From assembly GCA_964440405.1 (NCBI GenBank), contig CAYTSB010000013.1, positions 1 through 20,612 of the forward strand: DNA of 20,612 nucleotides. Reading direction: 5' to 3'. The notes beneath the pieces were generated by a model. The model was not told the origin of the DNA. It saw nothing but the letters and a program-made list of their open reading frames with translations, and did not search any database. This stretch comes from DAOSVX01 sp964440405 (GTDB lineage Bacteria > Bacillota_I > Bacilli_A > RF39 > UBA660). The stretch's first letter is position 1, and every line of letters starts with the position of its first letter. The translations under genes and the position numbers were made by a program. Shown piece after piece: positions 14,303 to 20,612 of this stretch.

Positions 14303-15247
14303 ATGAAGAAGTTACCAATTTTGTATATTGTTATGCCTTGCTATAATGAAGAAGAAGTATTAAATGAAACTATTAAGAGGATTAGTTTAAAAATGAAGGA
14401 TTTAATTGTTTGCAATGAAATTAATTCTAAAAGTAAAATTCTTTTTGTCGATGATGGTAGTACAGATAATACTTGGCAGATTATTTTAAATAGTGTCAAG
14501 AAAAACAAATTAATTGCAGCTATTAAACTATCAAAAAATAAAGGCCACCAGAATGCTTTATATGCAGGGTTAATGGTTGCTAAAGAAAAATCTGATGTTG
14601 TAATTAGTATGGATGCTGATCTGCAAGATGATATAGATACCGTTAATGAAATGTTAAAACTTTACAAAAAAGGCAATGAGTTAGTTTATGGAGTTAGAAA
14701 ATCTCGTGATCAAGATTCTATATTTAAGAAAAATACGGCTTTATTATTTTACAAAATAATGAAATATTTAGGTGTTGATATTATTTACAACCACGCTGAT
14801 TATCGTTTAACTTCTAAGAAAGTATTAGATAGGTTAGAAGAATTTAAGGAAATTAATTTGTTTTTAAGAGGAATGTTTCCTTTAATTGGTTATAAGAATA
14901 CTATAGTTTATTATGATCGTGGTCAAAGATATGCTGGTAAAACTAAGTATCCTTTAAGGAAAATGCTTGCTCTAGCGTGGAATGGAATTACTTCTTTTAG
15001 CATAAAGCCAATTAGAATAATTTTAAACGGGGGAATATTCTTATTAATTGGCAGCTTAATTACAATTATCTGTTTATTAATTTTAAATAAAATAAATAAT
15101 ACTAATTTAATTATTATGATTATGTTTAATTTAACGGGAGTAATATTAATGGCTTTAGGTGTAGTTGGCGAATATGTTGGTAAAATTCATGAGGAAGTCA
15201 AAAATCGTCCTAAGTATTTTATTGAGGAATATTTAAATAATGATTAA
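14303..15247 (+). CDS. Family 2 glycosyltransferase, GtrB/DPM1-like, membrane bound
   Basis: Enzymes of this type move a sugar from a nucleotide donor to undecaprenyl (bactoprenyl) phosphate on the inner membrane face. The 314 residues show the GT-A fold landmarks: VMPCYNEEE (10-18), VDDGSTDNT (49-57), the metal-binding DADLQDD (104-110) and the GQRYAGKTKYPLRKM loop (207-221). Two C-terminal membrane helices (about 240-261 and 267-291) precede the NRPKY ending common in this group. The sugar cannot be told from the sequence. The stop overlaps the next start by 8 bases (ATGATTAA), tying it to a GtrA-like membrane protein, the usual partner. Neighbouring TagO-like and LCP genes suggest the product decorates a wall glycopolymer. 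Confidence 0.88.
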   Translation: MKKLPILYIVMPCYNEEEVLNETIKRISLKMKDLIVCNEINSKSKILFVDDGSTDNTWQIILNSVKKNKLIAAIKLSKNKGHQNALYAGLMVAKEKSDVVISMDADLQDDIDTVNEMLKLYKKGNELVYGVRKSRDQDSIFKKNTALLFYKIMKYLGVDIIYNHADYRLTSKKVLDRLEEFKEINLFLRGMFPLIGYKNTIVYYDRGQRYAGKTKYPLRKMLALAWNGITSFSIKPIRIILNGGIFLLIGSLITIICLLILNKINNTNLIIMIMFNLTGVILMALGVVGEYVGKIHEEVKNRPKYFIEEYLNND

Positions 15248-15629
15248 AAAAGAATTTATTAATAAACAATTTCTAATATTTATTATTATTGGAATTATTA
15301 ATACTTTTACGGGTATAATATTTTCGATAATTTATTCCGACTTGCTTCAACCCAATTTAGCTTTTGGATTGGGCTTTTTAACCGGAACTGTTATATCTTA
15401 TCTCCTTAATAGTAAATATACTTTTAAAAACAAATTAAACATCAAAAAATATTTTAGTTTTTTAATTAATGTAATTCCTAATTTCATTATTCAAAACCTG
15501 GCCGTATTTTTATTTTATAATATTCTTGATTATTCTAAGATAGTTGCTTATTTAGTAGCAGCGATTATTGGTATTCCGTTGACTTTTATTTTACTTAAAT
15601 ATGTAACCTTTAAAACTAAAAGTAGTTAA
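15240..15629 (+). CDS. GtrA-like four-helix membrane protein
   Basis: A 129-residue protein with four membrane helices, matching the GtrA family, whose members are thought to flip undecaprenyl-phosphate sugars across the membrane or otherwise assist GtrB. Family landmarks are the N-terminal FIIIGIINT stretch, LAFGLGFLTGTVISYLLNSKYTF (about 39-61) and the closing PLTFILLKYVTF. It begins inside the end of the glycosyltransferase gene, so expression should be coupled. No third gene for a membrane-embedded transferase (Gtr type C) is present, so the final acceptor step must be supplied elsewhere. A weak AT hairpin just after the stop is not a convincing terminator. Confidence 0.88.
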   Translation: MIKKEFINKQFLIFIIIGIINTFTGIIFSIIYSDLLQPNLAFGLGFLTGTVISYLLNSKYTFKNKLNIKKYFSFLINVIPNFIIQNLAVFLFYNILDYSKIVAYLVAAIIGIPLTFILLKYVTFKTKSS

Positions 15630-15634
15630 AAATA

Positions 15635-15663
15635 TTTTTATTTTAAAGTAAATGTATTATAAT
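15635..15663 (+). promoter_or_regulatory. Probable promoter of the tagO-like/pseudopilin operon
   Basis: A perfect TATAAT (15658-15663) precedes the GGAG site and ATG by about 20 bases; the -35 position (TTTTTA) is weak. Confidence 0.4.
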
Positions 15664-15682
15664 AATAAAGAAGGAGTACAAA

Positions 15683-16732
15683 ATGAAATTAGAAGTTAAT
15701 GTCTTAAATATTTTATTGGTTATCGGATCAACATTTATAATGAGTTATTTATTAATATTTGTTTGTAAAAAATTAGCAATTCACGTTGGAGCAATTGATG
15801 TACCAAATGAATCAAGAAGGATTCATAAGAATCCAACTCCGAGAATGGGTGGATTAGCTATATTTTTTAGTTTTCTATTTGGCTATTTAGTTTTTGGTGA
15901 TATCAGCACTAAAATGATTTCGGTTTTAATTGGCAGTTTTATTTTAGTTTTAGTTGGAGCATTTGATGATATTAAATCAATTCCTGGTAAATACAAACTA
16001 TTATGTCAGTTGGCGGCCGCTTTGATAGTAGTATTCTATGGTGGATTTCTTCTTCAAGAAATTGATGCCTTTGGAATTTATATTAATTTTCATGGCTGGG
16101 CTTATCCTATAACAATTTTCTTTATAGTGGGCTGTGTTAATTGTATTAATTTTATTGATGGTATGGATGGCTTATCTGGTGGTATCTGTTCAATTTGTTT
16201 TTTGACCGTTGGAGTTATTGCTGCAATTACCAATAAATTAACTGGTTTAGATGTTTTACTTGCATTCAGTGCTTTAGGAGCAACACTAGGTTATTTAAAG
16301 CATAATTTCCATCCGGCTAAAATATTTATGGGTGATGGGGGAGCAATGTTTTTGGGCTTTATTATTGCTATTATAGCTTTAACAGGATATAAAAATGTAA
16401 CAGTTTCTTCATTTATGGTTCCTCTAGCTTTATTAGCAATTCCTATTCTTGATACTTTACTCGCTATTATAAGAAGATTATTAAAACACCAAAGTCCATT
16501 TACTCCCGATAGATTTCATCTTCATTTCCAATTATTGAATATTAATCATTCAGTTAAAAGAACGATTTTAATTATTTATGCAGTTGATTTGCTATTTGCG
16601 GCAATTACTATTTTTTATGTTTTGAAAAAAGAAAAAATAGCAATGATTATTTACATATTTCTAATGATATTATTATTAATTTTAATTGTTAAAACTGATA
16701 TTCTATATGAACATAAAAAGGAGAAAAAATGA
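15683..16732 (+). CDS. Undecaprenyl-phosphate N-acetylhexosamine-1-phosphate transferase, TagO/WecA type
   Basis: It should start a wall glycopolymer by moving a sugar phosphate, usually GlcNAc-1-phosphate, from UDP-sugar to undecaprenyl phosphate. The 349 residues form about 10-11 membrane helices. Family motifs are in order: MGGLAIF (55-61), GAFDDI with Asp95/Asp96, NFIDGMDGL (156-164), MGDGG with Asp218, and the cytoplasmic loop SPFTPDRFHLHFQLL (271-285). That loop, with HxH, places it with WecA/TagO rather than MraY, although the usual third His of HLHH is Phe282. The start follows AAGGAG at good spacing. The stop TGA overlaps the next gene's ATG (ATGA). It lies close to GtrB/GtrA and LCP genes of the same pathway type. 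The exact sugar and polymer are unknown. Confidence 0.88.
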   Translation: MKLEVNVLNILLVIGSTFIMSYLLIFVCKKLAIHVGAIDVPNESRRIHKNPTPRMGGLAIFFSFLFGYLVFGDISTKMISVLIGSFILVLVGAFDDIKSIPGKYKLLCQLAAALIVVFYGGFLLQEIDAFGIYINFHGWAYPITIFFIVGCVNCINFIDGMDGLSGGICSICFLTVGVIAAITNKLTGLDVLLAFSALGATLGYLKHNFHPAKIFMGDGGAMFLGFIIAIIALTGYKNVTVSSFMVPLALLAIPILDTLLAIIRRLLKHQSPFTPDRFHLHFQLLNINHSVKRTILIIYAVDLLFAAITIFYVLKKEKIAMIIYIFLMILLLILIVKTDILYEHKKEKK

Positions 16733-17103
16733 AAAAAAAGGGATTTACTTTAGTAGAATTATTGGTAGTTATAGTTATTTTAGGATTACTAATAACATTT
16801 GGAGTAATAGCTTATGTTAGAATTCAAAAATCAGCAAATGAAAGACTTTATGAAAGTAAAATATCAGCAATTGAAATAGCGGCTTATAAATATGGGGAAG
16901 AATATAAGGATGATGTTTTTTTAAGACCGGAAGAATATGTTAATATTCCAATCTCCAGATTAATTACTTATGGTTATATAACTAGTGATTATGAAATTAA
17001 GAATGCTCTTAAAAATCCAGTCACTAAAGAGGAAATGACGGAAACAATAACTATTAAATATGAGAACTTAAAAATAGCAGTAACTATTAATAAAACAAAT
17101 TAA
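16729..17103 (+). CDS. Type IV pilin-like protein (pseudopilin), single gene
   Basis: A 124-residue protein with a textbook prepilin N-terminus: a short basic leader MKKKG, then FTLVELLVVIVILGLLI. Prepilin peptidase would cut after Gly5, leaving Phe as the first residue and Glu5 of the mature chain at the conserved position. The rest is a small soluble head without cysteines, rich in Glu, Lys, Tyr and Ile, with no recognisable ligand site. AAAAAGGAG lies upstream, and the start codon overlaps the tagO-like stop (ATGA), so translation is coupled. No assembly ATPase, inner-membrane platform or prepilin peptidase gene is in the window, so assembly would rely on genes elsewhere. A perfect terminator overlaps the stop. 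Confidence 0.88.
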   Translation: MKKKGFTLVELLVVIVILGLLITFGVIAYVRIQKSANERLYESKISAIEIAAYKYGEEYKDDVFLRPEEYVNIPISRLITYGYITSDYEIKNALKNPVTKEEMTETITIKYENLKIAVTINKTN

Positions 17104-17113
17104 TAGTTTTTTT
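17083..17113 (+). terminator. Terminator overlapping the pseudopilin stop codon
   Basis: ACTATTAAT (17083-17091) pairs perfectly with ATTAATAGT (17099-17107) around a 7-nt loop, followed by a T run to 17113. The stop TAA (17101-17103) is in the 3' arm. Confidence 0.8.
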
Positions 17114-17117
17114 GTCA

Positions 17118-17146
17118 TTGAAATAAAATGGTATAAAAGATATAAT
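17118..17146 (+). promoter_or_regulatory. Promoter of nifJ
   Basis: TTGAAA (17118-17123), exactly 17 bases, TATAAT (17141-17146). The start codon is 24 bases downstream, giving a short leader with no strong Shine-Dalgarno sequence. Confidence 0.75.
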
Positions 17147-17169
17147 TGTATTTGAAAGTAGTTGATTAG

Positions 17170-20100
17170 ATGAAAATAGTTGATGGTAATGAAGCATGTG
17201 CTAGTATTGCTTATTTGTTAAGTGAGGTGTGTCCGGTATATCCGATAACGCCAGCTAGTCCGATGAGTTCAAAAATAGATGCAATGGCTAATGATAATGT
17301 TTTAAATATATTTGACAACAAAGTCAAATTAGTTTCAATGCAAAGTGAAGCCGGAGCAGCTGCCTCAGTTCATGGCGCATTAATGTCCGGAAATCTTTCT
17401 TCAACCTTTACTTCTAGCCAAGGGTTACTATTAATGATTCCAGAAATGTATAAAATGGCCGGTGAAATGTTGCCGGGAGTAATTCATGTAGCAAGTAGAG
17501 CTCTTGCTACTCATGCTTTAAGTATTTTTGGTGATCATCAGGATGTTTATGCAGTTAGAAATACTGGATTTTGTATTCTGGCTTCAGCTAATGTTGAAGA
17601 TGCTCAAAATTTAGCTTTAATCTCTCACTTAAGTGCTATTAAGGGAAGTCTTCCTTTTCTTCACTTCTTTGATGGTTTTAGAACTAGTCATGAAATTAAT
17701 AAAATAAGAGAAATTAATTTAAAGGATATTGAAAAACTAATTCCTTATGGTGAAATTGATAATTTTAGAAGCAGAATGTTAATCAGTAAATCTAAAAATC
17801 AAAGAGGAATGGCTCAAAATGAGGATGTTTATTTTCAAATGACTGAAGCTAGAAACAGCGCTTATTTGGAAATACCCAATATTGTTAAAGATTATATGAA
17901 AAATCTTAATTTAATTTTAGGTACTAATTATGCACCTTTTGTTTATTATGGTAGTCCTTATGCTAAAAATATTATTGTTGCAATGGGCAGTGTAACCGAT
18001 ACTATTAAACTGGTAGTTGATGATTTAATCAGCAAGGGTGAAAAAATAGGAGTGGTTACTGTTCATTTATATCGTCCTTTTAGCAGCGAATTATTAAAAG
18101 GAGTTATTCCGGCTTCTGTATCAAGAATTGCGGTTTTAGATCGAGGTAAGGATGCAACAATGAGTGGTGAACCACTTTATTTAGACGTTGTTAATGCTTT
18201 AAAAGAAAAAAATGTGGCAATAGTTGGAGGCAGGTATGGATTAGCTTCTAAAAATACCACTCCTGATCAAATTAAGTCAGTATATACAATGCTTGATAGC
18301 GAGCTTAAAAATAATTTTACAATTGGAATTAATGATAATATTACTCATTTAAGTTTAGAAGAAGAAAAAGACTATATTCTTAATTTAAATGCCAGTGAAA
18401 TTGAAATTTATGGATTTGGTTCAGATGGAATGGTTAGTGCCAGTAAAAACATTATAAAAATTCTTGGCAATGAAGAAAATTACTTTGTTCAAGGATATTT
18501 TGAATACGATTCTAAAAAGAGTAATGGACTTACTATTAGTCATTTAAGATATGCTAATAAAAAAATTAATGCTCCTTATTATCCAACTCATCCTAAACTA
18601 GTGGTTATTACTAAAGATGAATATCTTAATCGTTTTGAAATGCTTAGTGGTATAGAAGAATATGGTACTGTAGTTATTAATACTATTAAAACTAAAGAAG
18701 AGCTTAGTTTAATATTACCTCAGAATTTTATTAATATTGCTTTAAAAAAGAATTTAAAACTATTTATTATTAATGCTAGTAAAATAGCTAATGAAAACAA
18801 TATTAAAGGTAAAATAAGCAAAATAATGGAAACAGTTATCTTAAAAATTTTAAATATTCCTGATTATGAAATGTTAGTTGAAAGATCAATTCGAGATGAA
18901 TTTTTAACTAAAGGAGAAGAAGTTATTAATGCTAATTTAAAAGCTATAACTAAAGCAGTAAGTGCTCTAGAATTTGTAGAAATACCTAGTAGTGGTATTA
19001 AATTAGATGAAAAGCATAATTTAGTTACCATAATTAATAATCGTAAGGGAAGTACTTTAAAAGTATCTGATGTTTATGATTTAAAAGACGGTTCATTTCC
19101 CTTTGGAACCAGTAAATTTGAGAAAAGAAAAATTAGTAATGAAATACCAGTTTGGCATAGCGAAAACTGCATCCAGTGTAATCAGTGCAGTATAGTTTGC
19201 CCCCATGCCGTTATTAGACCATTTATTATTCCTAATGATCATAAATATAGTCCAAAAGCTATTCCTTTGGTAGGAAATTCTGATTATAAATTTATGGTAA
19301 CCGTCAGTCCTGATGACTGTACCGGTTGCGGTTTATGTATGAAAGTATGTCCTGGTAAAGGTGGAAACAAGGCTTTACAACCAAGTAAATATAGTGATGA
19401 ATGGCAAGCTATTGCCAATGATTTATTTAATAATTATCAAAATCCAGCTTTATTTGATAGATTTAATGTTAAAGGTAGCCAATTTAATAAGCCATTATTT
19501 GAATTTTCTGGAGCTTGTGCTGGTTGTGGAGAGACCCCATATCTTAAATTGCTAACTCAACTATTTGGAGAAAAGTTAATTATTGCCAATGCTACTGGCT
19601 GTTCAAGTATTTATGGTGGCAGTGTTCCAAGTACTCCTTATTTATTACCTTGGGTTAACAGTTTATTTGAAGATAATGCTGAGTTTGGTTTTGGCATCTT
19701 ACTTGGTTATCAGGCAAAAAAAGATAATATTAGAAAAATAATTGAAGAATGTATCACCGCAGTTGATAGCGAAACTGCAAAACTATTTCAGGATTGGCTA
19801 GATAACTCTGATAATTTTGAAATCACTAAAAAAGTCCATGATGAGCTTAAGGATAAAGCAATTCCTAATGAACTTCGAATGTTGCTTGAATACGTTCCAA
19901 GCAAAACCATTTGGATGGTTGGTGGCGATGGCTGGGCTTATGATATTGGTTATTCTGGTATTGATCATGTTTTATCAATGAATGAAAAAGTTAGAATTTT
20001 AGTTTTGGATACAGAGGTTTATTCTAATACTGGTGGTCAGGCAAGTAAGGCGAGTCAGCTGGGTCAGGTATGCGAATTTGCTAATTTAGGTAAAAGAACA

Positions 20101-20529
20101 GTTAAAAAAGACTTGTTCTCTAAAGTAATAACTATTCCTAATGTTTATGCTGCCAATGTTTGTCTAGGGGCTAACCCCGCTCAAACAATTAAGGCTTTCA
20201 AAGAAGCTGAGGAACATGATGGACCAAGTATTATTATTGCTTATTCCCCATGTGTTGAGCAAGGAATTAAAGGGGGATTAACTAATGCTTTAAGTGAGGA
20301 AAAACTGGCAGTTAGTTCCGGATACTTAACTCTAATGCGTTATGATGGCAATTTAAATATTGATTCGGGAGAACCTGACTATACTAAATATGAAGAATTT
20401 TTAAGTAATGAGGTAAGATATAATGCTTTAAAAATAAAAAATCCATCACTTTATGATGAATTAACCAAAGAACAAATAGCTTATGCTAAAGAAAGATATC
20501 AAAATTATTTAAAAATGATTCAAAAATAA
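17170..20529 (+). CDS. nifJ: Pyruvate:ferredoxin (flavodoxin) oxidoreductase, single-chain
   Basis: It oxidises pyruvate with CoA to acetyl-CoA and CO2, passing electrons to ferredoxin or flavodoxin in the cytoplasm. The 1119 residues hold all fused parts in the usual order: the pyruvate-binding alpha part (YPITPASPMS near the N-terminus), transketolase-like and gamma domains, and two [4Fe-4S] ferredoxin motifs at Cys667-670-673-677 and Cys717-720-723-727. The thiamine diphosphate beta part has the proximal-cluster cysteines 783, 786, 811 and 1028 and the cofactor motif GGDGWAYDIGYSG (about 917-929). Length is somewhat below the 1170-1230 of well-known forms; all cluster cysteines are present, so it should be functional. 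ATG 17170 starts the conserved KIVDGNEA segment. The enzyme is typical of anaerobes and oxygen-sensitive. It is monocistronic here. Confidence 0.95.
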   Translation: MKIVDGNEACASIAYLLSEVCPVYPITPASPMSSKIDAMANDNVLNIFDNKVKLVSMQSEAGAAASVHGALMSGNLSSTFTSSQGLLLMIPEMYKMAGEMLPGVIHVASRALATHALSIFGDHQDVYAVRNTGFCILASANVEDAQNLALISHLSAIKGSLPFLHFFDGFRTSHEINKIREINLKDIEKLIPYGEIDNFRSRMLISKSKNQRGMAQNEDVYFQMTEARNSAYLEIPNIVKDYMKNLNLILGTNYAPFVYYGSPYAKNIIVAMGSVTDTIKLVVDDLISKGEKIGVVTVHLYRPFSSELLKGVIPASVSRIAVLDRGKDATMSGEPLYLDVVNALKEKNVAIVGGRYGLASKNTTPDQIKSVYTMLDSELKNNFTIGINDNITHLSLEEEKDYILNLNASEIEIYGFGSDGMVSASKNIIKILGNEENYFVQGYFEYDSKKSNGLTISHLRYANKKINAPYYPTHPKLVVITKDEYLNRFEMLSGIEEYGTVVINTIKTKEELSLILPQNFINIALKKNLKLFIINASKIANENNIKGKISKIMETVILKILNIPDYEMLVERSIRDEFLTKGEEVINANLKAITKAVSALEFVEIPSSGIKLDEKHNLVTIINNRKGSTLKVSDVYDLKDGSFPFGTSKFEKRKISNEIPVWHSENCIQCNQCSIVCPHAVIRPFIIPNDHKYSPKAIPLVGNSDYKFMVTVSPDDCTGCGLCMKVCPGKGGNKALQPSKYSDEWQAIANDLFNNYQNPALFDRFNVKGSQFNKPLFEFSGACAGCGETPYLKLLTQLFGEKLIIANATGCSSIYGGSVPSTPYLLPWVNSLFEDNAEFGFGILLGYQAKKDNIRKIIEECITAVDSETAKLFQDWLDNSDNFEITKKVHDELKDKAIPNELRMLLEYVPSKTIWMVGGDGWAYDIGYSGIDHVLSMNEKVRILVLDTEVYSNTGGQASKASQLGQVCEFANLGKRTVKKDLFSKVITIPNVYAANVCLGANPAQTIKAFKEAEEHDGPSIIIAYSPCVEQGIKGGLTNALSEEKLAVSSGYLTLMRYDGNLNIDSGEPDYTKYEEFLSNEVRYNALKIKNPSLYDELTKEQIAYAKERYQNYLKMIQK

Positions 20530-20534
20530 AAATC

Positions 20535-20556
20535 GAGACCACTATTTAGTGGTCTC
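20535..20556. terminator. Strong hairpin after nifJ, probably a convergent terminator
   Basis: GAGACCACTA (20535-20544) pairs perfectly with TAGTGGTCTC (20547-20556), starting 5 bases after the nifJ stop. The forward side is followed by TAAAGAAT, a poor T tract; on the minus strand it is followed by GATTTTTATTTTTG, so it fits better as the terminator of a minus-strand gene beyond the right edge, while also backing nifJ. Confidence 0.6.
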
Positions 20557-20573
20557 TAAAGAATAAAAAGGGG

Positions 20574-20598
20574 TTGGCTAGTGTGATACTAGCACCAA
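20574..20598. other. Hairpin at the right edge, gene context cut off
   Basis: GCTAGT (20577-20582) pairs with ACTAGC (20588-20593) around GTGAT, with TTG/CAA extending the stem past a 2-nt bulge. A minus-strand frame runs in from the right edge to a TAA at 20546-20548, inside the preceding hairpin; its 21 visible residues (TFRRIGASITLANP and onward) are not recognised. Too little sequence is visible to decide between a coding end and a structured RNA. Confidence 0.3.
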
Positions 20599-20612
20599 TT
20601 CGCCTAAAAGTG

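Noticed and set aside
19361..19555. Forward frame of 64 codons inside nifJ
   Set aside because: Out-of-frame shadow within a gene whose iron-sulfur motifs fix the real frame.
1..20612. CRISPR array, insertion sequence or prophage
   Set aside because: No regularly spaced repeats, no transposase or integrase, and no phage structural genes were seen; the Res fragment is the only defence-related piece.

Overview
The window is strongly AT-rich and uses the standard bacterial code (TGA is a stop in gltX, tagO and perR; Trp is TGG). Its content points to an anaerobic, low-GC Gram-positive-type bacterium (Bacillota): a cell-wall hydrolase, a LytR-CpsA-Psr protein, a TagO/WecA-type enzyme, pyruvate:ferredoxin oxidoreductase and a PerR-type peroxide regulator. 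A wall-bearing, uncultured gut lineage related to Mollicutes would fit, but that placement is inference from gene content only. Genes are tightly packed, and several intrinsic terminators overlap the stop codon of the gene they end.

Layout. 1-363: the tail of a gene entering from the left, its terminator, and two more hairpins. 319-1606: two gene remnants joined end to end, the C-terminal part of a type III restriction endonuclease and a Rieske-domain tail that lacks one cluster ligand. 1668-3107: a DUF6512-type membrane protein and an unrecognised lipoprotein. 3344-4403 (minus): a perR-prx operon with a near-consensus promoter and a Per-box-like operator. 4815-7178: phosphoketolase. 7226-9071: tRNA-Gln(CTG), gltX and tRNA-Glu(CTC) in one compact unit. 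9108-10982 (minus): an LCP protein with a PASTA-like C-terminus. 11132-14253: a two-gene operon of a secreted glucosaminidase ending in a dockerin, followed by a membrane-anchored protein that starts with a cohesin. 14303-15629: GtrB-like and GtrA-like genes, overlapping. 15683-17103: a TagO/WecA-type transferase overlapping a single pseudopilin gene. 17170-20529: nifJ. The right edge holds a hairpin that looks like a convergent terminator.

How the genes fit together. The 9.1-17.1 kb stretch is a cell-envelope region: glycopolymer initiation (TagO-like), lipid-linked sugar transfer (GtrB/GtrA), polymer attachment (LCP) and peptidoglycan cleavage (glucosaminidase). Its most striking part is the adjacent dockerin enzyme and cohesin anchor, which together look like a one-enzyme, cellulosome-style tether holding an autolysin at the membrane. 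Phosphoketolase and NifJ provide two routes to acetyl-phosphate/acetyl-CoA; NifJ is oxygen-sensitive, which makes the PerR-peroxiredoxin operon meaningful. The tRNA-Gln-gltX-tRNA-Glu unit places one synthetase beside the two tRNAs it would charge in an organism without GlnRS.
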